From NCBI GenBank assembly GCA_963513935.1, contig OY740767.1:80216060-80280059 (forward strand): DNA of 64,000 nt, read 5' to 3'. Shown piece by piece: positions 1-13,488 of this stretch (the stretch's first letter is position 1; each line of letters starts with the position of its first letter). The stretch comes from Aphrophora alni (taxonomy: Eukaryota; Arthropoda; Insecta; Hemiptera; Aphrophoridae). A program made the position numbers and the translations under genes. Under the pieces are notes generated by a model. The model saw nothing but the letters and a program-made list of their open reading frames with translations, did not search any database and was not told where the DNA came from.

Positions 1-2640
1 AATTATGGCTAATTAGTGACATGAACAGAGTTACTTTAATATTTCGCATAACTTGTATTTTTACTTTTTGTTAAAGATATGTTTTAAACTAAACAAACGC
101 AAAATTTGATCTCCACCTACAATCACTACTGTTCTTTTTATTTATTTACAGAATACTACATAAACATACATAGTACCATAAAATACATAGATTTACTCAT
201 AATATTTATTTTTATGTATTATGGCTGAAGGTCTTTTGCCATATATTTTTGGTATTCGATATTTTTAGACAAATCCATTCCTTTCATACTTAATGTTTGA
301 AGATCACAAAGACATCAATTTAAAGCAAAGACATTACTTATGGTATGGTAATACCGTAATAACGTTTATTTTTATTTTAGTGACTTCTAGGCGTTAAAGA
401 ATTTTCCATTTCCACATCCTATATCCTGTATTAAGTTGTTAAATAAATTATTTTTGGTACTCTTGTACAAGTACGTAGTATACAAATGTATATGATTGGT
501 GGAATAAACAATGTAAAGTTTTCGCCTAAATATTCGTTTTGAGGTCGTCTTATGTCTATGGAATTACGTTAAATAAAAATAGTTACTAAATTCTTCAAAC
601 ACGTAGCCTCTATGGAAATTTTAAAATTAAAAAGTTGCTGTTAGTATTTAGTTCTTAAAAATTGTGGGTGCTAATGAAATTTGCAACAATTATTATAAAC
701 GAGATGTATTTATTTAAGATAAAGTAATAAATGGCTAAATAACATACACTTAATAAAATACACTGTTTAAACAAATATATTTTACTAGTTTAAATTTAAT
801 AATTTTTTTTTTTTTATTTTGCCTATATCAGTTCTTGGCTAAGTAAGGGGTGGCATTCTGGGGGAATTCAGTTGAATTCATATTGATATTCCTTTTAGAA
901 AAAAAAGTAATTGTACTTTCAGAGTTCTATTTAAATTTAATCAATCTTGTATACTTGTTTTCAAAACACATAATATTTTAACTTCCTTTGTATTTATATT
1001 TATAAAACTTTAATTAAAAGCAATCAGAATATATTTGAAATTAATCACCCCCACCACGACCACGAATACCATACAATTCAAAAACGTCTTCAATATCCTG
1101 TCCACAGACTTAAATTTTTTAAACGCGGAACTTACTATACTGGTCTAAAGTTGTTCAACATACTTCTAGAAAATATGAAAAACATAGATTATATCCAGAG
1201 TTTCAAGAGTTCACTCAAGTGCTATCTCCTAGAAACAGCTTTTTAGTCTGTCGAAAAATAACTTTACAGAGGTATCTAAATTTAGTCTGCACGTTTCAGG
1301 AAGAACTTATTTTTTGTAGATAGTTTATTATCCTGTATTGTTTTGTTAAAATTGTAGGTAGGCCCCAGTATCTGTATTATTTTTAGTATATTTATGTACT
1401 ACAACGGAAATATCGATATATGAGAACTGTATTTGACAAATAAATGTTGGAAAATATTACAATACATTTTAACATGCAAGGATTTTGTACAGTACAAGCA
1501 AGCTTTGCTGTTTTGAAAGAGTTTGTAGAAGTTTTCTACTTCTAGTTTTTTCTATTAATTTTAATAAACGTGATTTAAATTAAATCTGTCACAAGTTTCA
1601 TGAGCATTTATTGCAATTTTCTCACAAAACCATTGTTATTTCACGTCGTAGAAAGACCTCTGTATGTTGCTACAGAAGGAAAAATATACAGAAATACGTC
1701 ATATTGTTCGAACCGTTTAAAAATATAATCCAGTACGCATTCTCTTTTTTAAATTGAAACTGTTATGTAGATTAGATTATATTTGGGATGTAATCTCCTT
1801 TTTTTCCTGTCTTGACGTCAGAAGCACTGTATTTTCAGGAAACGTATTTCTAGTTTTTGAAATACCTTGAAAAATGTATACACTCTCAGTACAAACAATT
1901 TCAGAAGCTTCAATAATATTTGTTTTTACGAATTACCATCAGTATTGAATTTTTTTTTCTAATACCTCCTAGAAAGAATATGTTGTATGTACCGTGTCTT
2001 CGCTTTCCTGTAATGTTTTAGTAATCAATGGTTTTGCTGTTTTAACCTCATTTAACTTGTTTCGTCTTATTATTTCTTGATAATGCTCGTATTTAGATTT
2101 ATGTAACTCATAGTGACGTTTGTTGTTATATAACTTGAGGGCAATTATGACAGCATTTGTACTAAACGAATAATAAATTTTTTACAGAAACAATACTATA
2201 GATCCGACTTCTCTTCAAAAACTCGATGCTCCTCTATAATTTTGTATTTATTACCATTTGTTTTGGATACAGACATAACTGCAATTTACCAAACACCATA
2301 CCATATAACAGAATTGAATAAAGAAGCTATCTACTTTTCATGGATGATTATGAATTAATAATTTGTTTGTTGGAACTAATAACTGTCCTAGTCTGTAAAG
2401 TATTAAATGTGACAGGGAATATTGTGATCGCTGTGTCGCCGTTTTTGTAACAATATAAATGGAAGAAGTAAGAGTTGAGACTTTTTTTACACAATCTCCG
2501 AATTTAATCAGCTGACATGCCATGCCACATAGTTAAATCTACGTATGAAAGTAACAACCCAACTTTGCAACCACCTCATTGAAAGGTAATAAGAGTATAA
2601 ATAATAAGTATTACACTGTTTTCCCATAATAATACGATTT
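1..2640. other. AT-rich intergenic DNA, nothing recognised
   Basis: Very AT-rich sequence with short homopolymer runs. Open frames are short and in random-looking, low-complexity contexts; none shows a recognisable domain. I see no RNA gene or repeat. Confidence 0.6.
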
Positions 2641-2674
2641 CGCACAAGTACAACCCTAGGGCTCTATGTTGCAA

Positions 2675-2728
2675 GTGGTCTGTTCACTGTCCCAACCGTG
2701 GTATAACCGTGGACAGTGAACAGACCAC
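2675..2728. repeat. 18-bp perfect inverted repeat (hairpin)
   Basis: GTGGTCTGTTCACTGTCC at 2675-2692 is repeated as its exact reverse complement at 2711-2728, separated by 18 bases that themselves contain a short CCGTGG/ACCGTG echo. The arms are far more GC-rich than the surroundings. It could be a transposon end, the terminal hairpin of a retroelement, or a small RNA precursor; the sequence does not decide between these. Confidence 0.75.
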
Positions 2729-2846
2729 ACGCACTAAAAATGTGCGAGCGTGTATTCGTTAATATTTGTGAACTCGTGTGCATAAGTGTTTTTACGTGTA
2801 ATATGTGTTTTTAATTTTATTAATGACGAAGGACATCAGTCCTTAA

Positions 2847-2880
2847 CTTGAAAATGGCTGAATAGCCGAAACGGCTGTCG
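2847..2880 (+). other. Penelope-like, degenerate hammerhead-type motif
   Basis: The string contains GGCTGAATAGCC followed by GAAAC and then GGCTGTC. This resembles the TGA-N-ATGG...CCGAAACG...GTC signature that accompanies many Penelope-like retroelements, whose terminal repeats carry minimal hammerhead ribozymes. A stem (GGCT/AGCC) precedes GAAA, and GTC follows, but the CUGANGA core box is not intact. It lies 119 bases after the hairpin at 2675-2728, so both may belong to one old element end. No reverse transcriptase is visible nearby. Confidence 0.3.
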
Positions 2881-2899
2881 TTGGAAGTTTTAAATAGGA

Positions 2900-4650
2900 C
2901 TATTGGACGGTAAGTTCAAAAAAGTTTACTATTGAGTTTGTTTCCAATAAATAAGCATTTAACGTTAATGTGACGAATTTAAAGTCACATCTCTCGTAAT
3001 GAGTACGTGGAATTTTATATTATTTATTCTCAATATTTAAAAAGTATTCACAAATTTTGTAGTTGTATTATTTACTTTTTAGTCAATTTAAAAATATAAT
3101 TCAGTTTCAGAGATATATTTAGATGAAATTTGAATACATTAAATTTTAATTGTTTCAATGATTTTTCTAAAAAGTGGAAGATTAAAAAAAAAAAAAAACT
3201 CCCAATAATTTTCATTACAGAGTTTTCTTCATTTGAGGAAGAAACAATACATGCGTATTAGTATTTTTTACTATATATTGTTTTTTTCCCGTGCTTAAGC
3301 CTTCGAAAGTGTTTGATAATCTTAATCAACCTTTATCGTTCTAGAAACTCTGGCTTGTCAACAGTATCCTGGCTCTGTAAACAGTCTAATCAGTTTCTAT
3401 TTACAAACCATTTCATATCCAACATTTATATTTTAATGTACTCATACAATGCTTTCTTTACAATTTCTGATTAAAAAAAAAAAACTCCAACTTACAAACG
3501 TATATTATACACCATCTGCGTCCTGTCCATCTAATTAATATGTTTGTATGAAGTAGGGGGGGGGGGATTAGTTCCACCAGTATCATTCAATAACTTTGTT
3601 GTTAAAATTAGTGTTTATGAAATATGAATCTTAATATGTAATGCCGTTATAGGAAGTATAATATGTTAGAATATGACATGTTAAATTTTCATACATAAAA
3701 TTGCACATTTCTACTTGTGGTTTAAATGCTTATTTAGTATGAATTTTAGAATGATATGTTTGAATAGTTTCAAACAACTAATACATCAACCAGCTGTTTA
3801 TTCTGCGTCGTTATTATGTATTTTTTATAACATTTTTTAAATTTATTATAAAAAACGGCACCAATTTGGTCTGTTGAGGGTGGAGCCTGTAAAGATCCTG
3901 ACCTTGAAGAAACTAATAGGAACCCAGCAAGATTGCCAACTCTTGACCTCGCTGTGACAGCTATTGACGCCATGTTTCTTCTACAGTTATGTTTATTTAA
4001 GCTGCTCAGAAAAATTAGAGATATTGCCTAACATTTTACATCACAGTTAGAAAAAAAACATGATTTTACAAACAATTGTAAAAATACATCCGTAGGTGCT
4101 TATCTTCCTTGTAAACAAATCGTCACAAATTTCTGTACGAAAACAATAATTTTTTTCGACTAAATAAAAAAAACTGTACGTTTAGAAAATTCCAATTGAA
4201 AACTAATATTATTTTTGTGCTGGTATAAATAATATTACAAGGGATATTTTTATTACCGATAACACAAAATAAGTTAAAAAATATATTTGATTTTATATAC
4301 CTTTGTTCCCTTTGTCGATGTCATTAGTTATTAACGGTCCATAATAATTTTTTGAGCCAAGCTAATAATTTATAATATTATGAAATTTATTATATTTCAA
4401 AGGAGTTTATTCATCCACATAAAGGACTTAAATGTAATATTTAATGCGAGATATGTTTATTATTTTCAATCAAATTTGTTCTACTTGTCTTTTATAATTT
4501 CATGTTTAAGTATATTGAGTGACCTAAAATGTTATTGTATCTTTTGCACTGAACGTGTTACATTTTTTAAAAATAAAACACTATTGTGTAATTCATTAAA
4601 CCTACGCAAACATTATAAAACTACATATTTACGCAACTCTATTAGCATAA
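2900..4650. other. AT-rich intergenic DNA
   Basis: Contains poly(A) runs and a G-run near 3557-3567. Small open frames here (e.g. minus 3770-3973, plus 4380-4664) have no recognisable motif and an AT-driven composition. Nothing else seen. Confidence 0.5.
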
Positions 4651-4659
4651 CAAGATTTC

Positions 4660-4780
4660 GGTAGCCTCGATCGCCGGTTAGACTCGTGCAGGGTGTTGTT
4701 CGAATTGACAACAGCGTGCAAATCTAGCTCCCCTATTGGCTGTTGCCAAACAGACTACATTCTTGGCGGGTTGTATACAT
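4660..4780. other. Locally GC-rich island, unidentified
   Basis: About 120 bases are clearly richer in G+C and CpG than the flanks, with a short inverted repeat GTTGTTCGAATTGACAAC and an ATTGG (inverted CCAAT) motif. It could be a promoter remnant or a piece of a mobile element. No gene follows on either side that I can recognise. Confidence 0.25.
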
Positions 4781-4810
4781 TTTAGGTATTCATAAATAAA
4801 CTACTATTAA

Positions 4811-5176
4811 CTGGAATACATCTAGCTTATAAACCACGTCAAAACATATATCTGAAATAATGTGAATTACTTTAATGAGAGTGTCGAGTTATTATTGTTT
4901 TTCTCACAACTTAAATATTGAAATATTTCGTCACTAACTTACTTTATTACATAAATACATTTAGAATAAAAAATGATAACACAAACTATAAAAAATGTGT
5001 ATTATTTATTGTTATAATCAATTATAATTTGAAAATTGACGAAACTATATGTAACGTCATCTAGCGTCAACTCTTTTAAACGTTTGCAAACAAGAGCTTA
5101 CCTCCTTGTTTCATGGAAAACCTTTCCTGACTCCTTCTCCTGCACAAATATTGATTTCTAACTTGCACGAGAAAAA
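4811..5176 (+). repeat. Dispersed repeat, copy A (~350 bp)
   Basis: Aligns by eye with 6396-6748 in the same orientation. Landmarks in both copies, in order: GTGAATTACTTTAA, TTCTCACAACTTAAATATT, TTACATAAATACATT, AACGTTTGCAAACA and CAAATATTGATTTC. Substitutions and small indels are spread throughout, roughly a fifth of positions. No coding capacity or termini were recognised, so the class is unknown. Confidence 0.75.
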
Positions 5177-6395
5177 TTGAATGTAAAAAATAAACCAAAA
5201 GTAACTGTACAGAAACATGAACTAAATTTCTCATATAAAAAAAAATTAAATCCAAAGTAAATTAATTAATTTCACAGATTAGACACATTTAGCATACTAC
5301 AAACATGGATTATATACATACGTAAATTTTTTAGAGCCTAGACAGACGGACGGTATTACTACAAAAACCTTTTTTATTTTAAATTTAATTTTGATATATC
5401 CAACTAACTTTTTTTTTAAATATGTGTATTTCCAAACGGATGGATCTGTCAAAAACTTAACATACATTTTTTTAAAGATATATAACTTAATATATTATAC
5501 AGGTGAATCAGACCACCCGTAAGTAATGTATGCGTTACAGCCTTCGTTTTACCTTTGCCCCCTATTTTGGACCATATAGAATTCAGTTTCTTATCAGTAT
5601 TTTGTTGAAAAAAAAAACCATCCTAATCAAAATGGAAATGTATTTGAATGGCAAGGATTGGCGAATTCTGGCAAAATATATGAGAGGGATGGAAATCACT
5701 GATTTTTAAAAATAATATTTATTAGGTGGTGGGGGAGTGTAATAATAATAAATAATGGTTTTTAACTTATATCACAATAAAAAAAATGCAATTGCATTAT
5801 AGAATTAAAAGATATATTTGTAAATATTACAAAATTGTTGGTGCGTAAAATTTATTTTTTTAAAATTTAATCTTTAATTTTAACGGGTGACAGAGTTGAA
5901 GATACTGAATTTAAACCAATTAAAATAATACTCAAAATGAAGTTTATAAACGAAAAAAGCTTTGATATGTTTTCAGTGTTTATGGTTTTGATGCTGTTTC
6001 ATTGCATTCACTGTATTCAGTCATTTTGTTGTTTTAATCAATTGCTGTATCATTTAAAAACTTTAAAAATGAAGTTTAATATTAACTTTAGTAACAATTC
6101 GTCTGACGGTCTCTACGCCATTTTTTGATAAACCCAACCGTTTCAATCTATGGTCTATGTATATTTGGGAATTTATTATTTACATTGTCTTTGGTAAGAG
6201 CTTTAAGTTAATGTATCTTAATTTATGGTCATATATAACTCCCTACAAAATACATTTCCAATCATACGTTGGCATTAAATTTTCAACGGTTCGGTTTATA
6301 AAAAATGTCCACAATAATAAAGACCGATTTCGTGTTGATATCATTACCCAGCAACGCTGAGTATTCCAAAATTATTTAAAAAGGCGATTTTATTA
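5177..6395. other. AT-rich spacer between two repeat copies
   Basis: AT-rich DNA with poly(A) and poly(T) runs. Two small plus-strand open frames (5937-6128, 6157-6360) encode low-complexity peptides without motifs. Nothing else supported. Confidence 0.4.
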
Positions 6396-6748
6396 TAAAT
6401 AGTTCCATAAACCATGTCGATACATGTAACTGAATTTAAGGTGAATTACTTTAACGAGAGTATGGAGTTAATAATATAATTCTCACAACTTAAATATTTC
6501 AATATTTCTTCCATAATTGAATTCATTACATAAATACATTAAGAATAATAAAAAGTGAATACAAACTATAAAATAAGTGTATTATTCATTGTTACAATGA
6601 ATTATAATTTGAAATTTGACGAAACGATATACAACGGCATCTACCGGCAACTCTGTTAAACGTTTGCAAACATGAGCTTACTAGCTTGATTCATGGAAAA
6701 CTCCTGAATCCTTGTCCTACGCAAATATTGATTTCAAATATACAAGAG
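6396..6748 (+). repeat. Dispersed repeat, copy B (~350 bp)
   Basis: Direct-orientation partner of 4811-5176, with the same ordered landmarks. The ~1.6-kb distance between copies may mean that a larger segment was duplicated, or that they are two insertions of one short element. Confidence 0.75.
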
Positions 6749-7865
6749 ATAAAAGACACAAATGTTTCAAAATTTTACTATTAAATTATAAAATAAATTG
6801 TATATACTTAAAAATGTTATAAGGCAGTTCAAATAATTTTGTAGAATATAAACTTTGGTTTGAAGGAGGAGGGGGAGGAGATGTGGAGTTAAACAAATAA
6901 TAATAATTTTTGTTAATATGAGGTTATATGTATAAAAAGATATATTTTTTTTATTGAAACATGTACTCCTTAACACAAATTGAGCACATTACTCATTGAC
7001 CACATGATTTATGTTTATGCCCAACAATGCTGAACATTTCAAAAATTACCCTGATAGGAATATTTTTAATAAAAGTAAAAAATCGATCTAATTGTCCAAC
7101 TGCTTATAATAATACTTAAAGATAAATAGTAAATATTTTATTTAAGAATTATTACTTTTGTCTAAGGATATCACTTGTATATTTACTCGTAGGAACTTAT
7201 AAGTAAAGAACACCGTACATTTAAATTTTACGTTTTATCCGTCAGAGGGTTATAATATATTGACTTTGTTCTAAAACTTGAATAAAAAGGGTAACATATT
7301 GTTCACAAAGGATTTAGTTGAATAGAGAATCACGGAAACTAGTAAACTTTTTACTCCTATATTTTCAGTTTAAAATTTTGTTCCTAATATAGATATTTAT
7401 ATACCAGGTTGATATATTCCTCTACGTCTTCAAACTTAAGTCAATTTATTTTATGTAATAAAGTTATTTTTAAGAAGCACATAAGGGAAATATTCCTCTT
7501 TCACATTAATTAAGATATTTTATTGTAATCATTATCATTCTGTTTTAGAGTACAGATGGCTTTAACTGCTGTACACAATAAATCCTAAATAGATAATTTT
7601 TAATACAGAATAATTAGTTTTATTATTACAACTTTGATCTTATCTGTGAGGAAATAGTTTTTAACTGTGTATGGCACAAATGTGTAGTAAAGGTGAAGAT
7701 GATAACAGATTACCAAACTTCTTTTACAACGTCGAAATTTAAATTCTATATAAAAAATAATGTATATATATATAAATTAATTAAAAATTAAATTAATTAA
7801 AATAGAAGAACCGAAATAAATTAGGTAAAGGAAGAATAAAATGTGTAGAAGTTGGCTATCGTGTA
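6749..7865. other. AT-rich intergenic DNA
   Basis: No gene, RNA or repeat recognised beyond short AT-rich runs and a G/A-rich patch near 6865-6882. Confidence 0.4.
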
Positions 7866-7869
7866 TAGC

Positions 7870-8260
7870 ACAAATTTTGACAAAATGATTTTCAGCAGGT
7901 CAGTTCGACAGTCTCGTATCAACATCCAGGAAGATCACACGCTTTTAGTAAGTCTGAAGATGAAATCGTCGCACAGATAATTCGTCAGTGTTCAGTACTT
8001 CTCAAGGTTAATTACGATAACCAAAAGTAGGGTCGGCTTTCAAGAAGACAACACTACATCCAGACTCAGCTTACAGAAGACATCTTTAATACGAACTCCG
8101 GCAAATATTAAACTAATACTTGTTGTCATCGCTGAAGAGAAGAAGATTCAGCAGAAACAGGACTTCTGAAGATTCCCCGGAAGAAGACATCACTGGGAGA
8201 GATCTTCAGGGACCACTACAATCCAAAAGAAGGACGAAAGGACATGCACTATCCAAATAA
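7870..8260 (+). repeat. Dispersed repeat, non-coding, paired with 20.9 kb
   Basis: This less AT-rich block matches the reverse complement of roughly 20770-21185. Shared landmarks include AAATCGTC...GTACTTCTC, CCAAAA before a GC-rich patch, and AACTCCGGCAAATAT. The block is open in no frame and is rich in GAAGA and purines, which looks like the untranslated leader or LTR of a retroelement, but I see no PBS, TATA or coding partner to prove it. Confidence 0.55.
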
Positions 8261-8279
8261 AATAATGCATAATAAAGTA

Positions 8280-9100
8280 AATCTTTTTTAAACTTGAAAA
8301 ACTAAAAGTCAAAATTAAATATTATTAAAAAAAAAAAAGAAAGGAAAGAAATTATTAAAGCCAATTAAAGTCATTACCAGTAATAAATTTTCAAATAAAT
8401 AAAAAAGTAACAGATTTGTCAAAACAATAATAATGGGGTTTAAATTTGTCAATTTTAGTAGTATAAGAATATAATTGTGTAGAATTAAGGAATATAATAT
8501 TAACATAGGAATAAGTTTATATCAGTTTGTTTATGAAGGTAACTTTTTGAAATCAGATGTCAGAAAAAGGCGACTAAAACTTGGTTGTAAAGATTTAATA
8601 CTTAAATCTAGTAGTTTTCAATATAATGATGAAATTGTGCCACATATAATAAATTTGTTATATATCAACTTTGTACTTTGATTTTTAAATATCCTTAACA
8701 ATTATATTCCAAATAATATTGAAGAAAGAAAGTAAGTGCTGAAAAAGATAAATTTCAAAAGAAAATAAAATAATTTTAATCTGATGAGGTAGAAACTAGC
8801 TCCAAAAGGCACACCTTTGAGATAGAGTCTAGAAGAGTAATAAGGTAAGATAGAAATAAAAATTGAATTTGATATATGAAAATGTGTTAGCATAAGATTT
8901 TAATTGAACATTAATGTTAGATCTTGTGTTATATATATTTAAGAAATTAATAAGGGAGTTAGGGTTTAGGCATCGAAGGAACAAATACTCTACCTTGCGA
9001 ACTTGTTAAATTCTTGCAAGCACACAAATATAAAACCCCATAAGGGCTTCCCTGTGTCATAAAACCAGTAAGTAGGAGGGATTCCGTTCGGGGGTGCGTT
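8280..9100. other. AT-rich intergenic DNA
   Basis: AT-rich sequence with an A-run near 8326-8340. Short open frames on both strands have no recognisable product. Confidence 0.4.
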
Positions 9101-9102
9101 GC

Positions 9103-10223
<1,121 letters not shown>

Positions 10224-10890
10224 TACAACGGAAAAACTTTGTATGTGATTATATTTTGGTCTAAAAAAAAAAAAAAAATCTAAATATAAATCTAATGCAA
10301 GGTTTGGATAACGCGTAACTAATTTTGCTGTTTGAATCGAATCCGTAAAATTGGACTATGACCAGGGATAAAGTTAGTTTTTGTGGAATAGTTTTGACAA
10401 AAGAATCGCGTGTTAGTCAATTTTGAATAAAAATCTTATATTTGATGAATTATGTATATATGATATAACTAGTTTGGAGGATAAGTATTTTTGCAGTACA
10501 AGTTGTATGCAATGCATGTCTAGCACTGGTATTTCATACAATTGGCACATACCAAAATATAATTGAAGTAAAAAATAAATATTATTGAATTAAAAGACTG
10601 TATCAAAAATGATAAAAATTCCGAGGGGAAAGCATTAGGAACGGTTTAAAGAAAAAACTAAAGAGATTTCTTCAGTAACAAGTTCCAGGTTGCAAAGAAT
10701 AAAAATTTAAGAAGTTAAGACGTGAAAATAATACAAAGGTGAAAATTAATGTAAATATTTTAAGGACAAGTAGTTAACAGCACTAGCAACCATAATTAGT
10801 TAATTAACAGGACATTAAAAATACTAAAGGCAAAAAGGTATAATTCCCCGATAGGAGAAAAATTGGTAATAGAATAGGGAAATGTTCAGC

Positions 10891-10899
10891 TATAAATAG
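10891..10899 (+). promoter_or_regulatory. TATA box of the decayed LTR
   Basis: TATAAATAG sits just upstream of the tandem-repeat module, the same position as the TATAAAAAG box in the intact LTRs of the right-hand element. Function is inferred from position only. Confidence 0.55.
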
Positions 10900-10948
10900 A
10901 ACCACTCTGCCTCTCACAGGTGTAGTCATAAACAAATTTGTGAAAAAC

Positions 10949-11060
10949 GTTGTAAGGGGTTATTATGCCCGGGAGACTCTTAAAAAATAGTCTGAATAAA
11001 GTTGTAAGGGGTTTCTATGTCCGAACGAGTGGATATTCTTAAATAAGTAAAACTAAAGTA
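10949..11060 (+). repeat. Two-unit ~52-bp tandem repeat inside the decayed LTR
   Basis: GTTGTAAGGGGTT-TATG-CCG occurs at 10949 and 11001. It is homologous to the four-unit repeat downstream of the TATA box in the intact LTRs, so the module predates the split between the two element lineages. Confidence 0.75.
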
Positions 11061-11615
11061 TCATTAAAGTCGGTTAGATAAAAAAATAATATACTGTAAT
11101 TAAAAGTATAGTGTGGTAAAATTAAACTCTGTGTAGTGAAGTGGGCCTCTTAGTGCTGGTGAAATTGAAAAGATTGATATCCAAAAGTGATTTTAATGAT
11201 AATGGATAAATAGCATCCAACTAGCGAATCCTTGGATCCAAGATAGGATAAACAATAACACAGACACCAGAAGCCAAATCATTCCAGGAGTAGTCAAGGT
11301 TTGAAAATTCAAATAAATATATTTTTTTACTAAAATTCAAAGTGTTAAGGTTTTATAAAGTAAAGTCGAAGTGAAAATAAAAATCAACTGATTTTCCTGT
11401 GATAATTTTGAATTAAATTTTGTATTGTAATAGTAATATTTCCAATGTCCATCCTTTATGTGGATTATTCTGTTAAATTGTAATATTACTTATTCAAAAC
11501 TTATAATTTGTTTATCATTGTATAAATATAATTAACATTTACCAAAATGCTAATAACTAAAATGATTTAAGTTTAAAATATTGTTTTTTTATATCAAAGT
11601 GTTTATAAAAAGATT

Positions 11616-11616
<1 letters not shown>

Positions 11617-11657
<41 letters not shown>
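11617..11657. repeat. Poly(T) tract, 41 nt
   Basis: Uninterrupted T run inside the decayed LTR, probably expanded after insertion because the intact LTRs have no run of this length. Confidence 0.95.
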
Positions 11658-11661
<4 letters not shown>

Positions 11662-11990
11662 AAATAAAATTGTTAGCATAATATTTTGAAGTCTTATTTG
11701 AAATTTTAAATCCACATACTTATCATATGTTTTCAGGTTGCAGCTAAGGTGTGTTACGAAAGGTATTCTCAAGAACTTACTTCCGAGTTAAAGAAAATAT
11801 TCAAATTTAGTCGTGGTCTCCCTGAACAAAAGGATTTTTTTAAAATATAATGACTGGATAATTTACCAAATAGGGGGGTACCAGCTATTTATAACCTATC
11901 CTATTTATTTCCGTAATGAAACATCCCTTAATTATATTTCCATGTATTTTAAATTATAAATTGTTACTGAAAGAGTAATTACGTGTTATA

Positions 11991-12662
11991 TGAAAATGAA
12001 ATAAATTATTTATCAATCATGGACACTATCGCTACCAAGTCGAAGTTGATGACATTAATAATAATTAAAGTTCAGTCTAACGTGTAGGTTGAAATACACA
12101 GAGTTAATTAATTTTTCTCTCAGTAAATAACAATAAAATAATGCACGGTTTGATTTAAAATGGCGAGATATAAAACAGAAACAGGGGAAAAAAATATTTA
12201 GGAACAAAAATTCATACATATTAATGACAGCTATACAACGTATTTAAAATTGCTTGAACAATTTTGTGCCGACCTACCTATAATATTTCTTGAAGTTGCG
12301 GTAGTGAGGTGCTTCACCCTAGGGTACAACTCTGAAAGCAGCGTCAGGCCACTTTCTTGCCCAAGACTGGCTAACGGTACTTTGCGTGATAAAGAACCAG
12401 TCCGCAGCTAGGTTTTGCATTGAACTCATTTGTGGGAGAAGTCTCCTAAAATATCTTTTAAGTTTAACGATCCTCATGTTGGGTTTTCTTTTTTAAATAA
12501 AAAATCGTGCAAATACTCATTTCAGTTGCTACTGAAATGTGAGCCGTTTTGTTTTCTAAATTTAATAAAATGCAACTGAATTCTTCTTGTTTCGACTTCA
12601 AAGCTTGCATAACTATGTTAAAATATGTATTCTACTTATAAATCTAAAATTTTTAAATCTGT
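11991..12662. other. Intergenic DNA with a GC-richer patch
   Basis: 12290-12460 is clearly less AT-rich than its flanks, but it is open in no useful frame and I recognise no family. The rest is AT-rich with no supported feature. Confidence 0.35.
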
Positions 12663-12703
12663 TTTCAATTATAACTAAAATTTAAGTTGTCTGTAAATTT
12701 TAA
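12663..12703 (+). repeat. Left part of local duplication unit 1
   Basis: Matches 14107-14148 (AACTAAA-TTTAA-TTGTCTGTAAATT). The unit is interrupted at its TTAA by the piggyBac-type element and resumes at 14006. Confidence 0.7.
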
Positions 12704-12721
12704 CCCTCCAGTACACGCGTC

Positions 12722-12949
12722 GCGGAATGACAGTCCGCAATTTGGTTTTTTTGTTAAGTGAGAAACAAAAAACGCCGCCAAAGGACTGTGCTTCACAGTA
12801 CCTTCCCGCTCTACTTTACTTAGCAGTGTACCGATATTTTCTTGGAATTGCGCTCACTTACACAGTGACCTTTTGCGCGTAAAGTCAACCCTGGGCTGAG
12901 ACTCCGCAGGCGTTCATTCGTTACATTGAAGTGCGGACTAATAGTCCGC
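12722..12949. repeat. Subterminal palindromes, left end
   Basis: GCGGAATGACAGTCCGC at 12722-12738 and the perfect GCGGACTAATAGTCCGC at 12933-12949 share the AGTCCGC half-site. A third copy with a different spacer lies at 13938-13954 near the right end. Repeated subterminal sites are typical places for transposase binding; that role is inferred. Confidence 0.7.
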
Positions 12950-13488
12950 AAGCGTGAATTAATTGTGCTGAAAATTACAATTATCTGAAGTTAAGTTTTA
13001 TTCATTTATTTCTTCTCTAAAGATTTATATTATTAATTCTTTCGATAAAACAATATTTAAAATTTATAAAATATTTTTGTTCTGTTCTAAATGATTAGAT
13101 CCAAAATACACTAATTTTCTATTAAGTATACGATTTATCAGTAGTTTTTTGTTAATACTGAAAGGTACTACATTTAGTATTTATACATACATATATACAT
13201 ATATATACTACATATATATAACTATTTTTTGCAATTTCTTGAATTAACCAAGACCAAGATAAAACGAAAAATTAGCACTTTTGACAGCTGTAATTTGACA
13301 CAAAATATAGGTAGCAGTGAAAAGGTTTTTTGTATTGAAAAGAGATTCGTTTTACTACAAAAATCATCAGGTTTCATTTATTCATCTTTTTTTTTTCAAG
13401 TGAATGTTCTTATTGTCGGGCTATATGTAGGTCACAAAAATGTTATCTTATTACGAACTTAGAATATTCTTTTTTTCTCTTCAGAATA

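Larger units (their letters stand above)
10224..11990 (+). mobile_element. Decayed LTR related to the young Ty3-type element
   Basis: This segment aligns in order with the reverse complement of the 2.64-kb LTRs at 51921-54563 and 61221-63863. It begins with TACAACGGAAA, like the coding-strand LTR start, followed by TTATATTTTGGTC and ATGCAAGGT-TGGAT. Further matches are TGTATGCAAT-CAT-TCTAG near 10510, a TATA box at 10891, two tandem units of the ~52-bp AGGGGT...TATG-CCG repeat (10949, 11001), CTGATTTTCCTG-GATAAT near 11387, GGTATTC and TCTCCCTGA near 11761-11825, and GGGGGGTACC near 11874. The right end is uncertain; ACGTGTTATA at 11981-11990 may be the decayed CGTTGTA terminus. It is shorter than the intact LTRs, and no flanking target duplication or internal region was identified, so it is probably a solo LTR relic. 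Confidence 0.8.
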
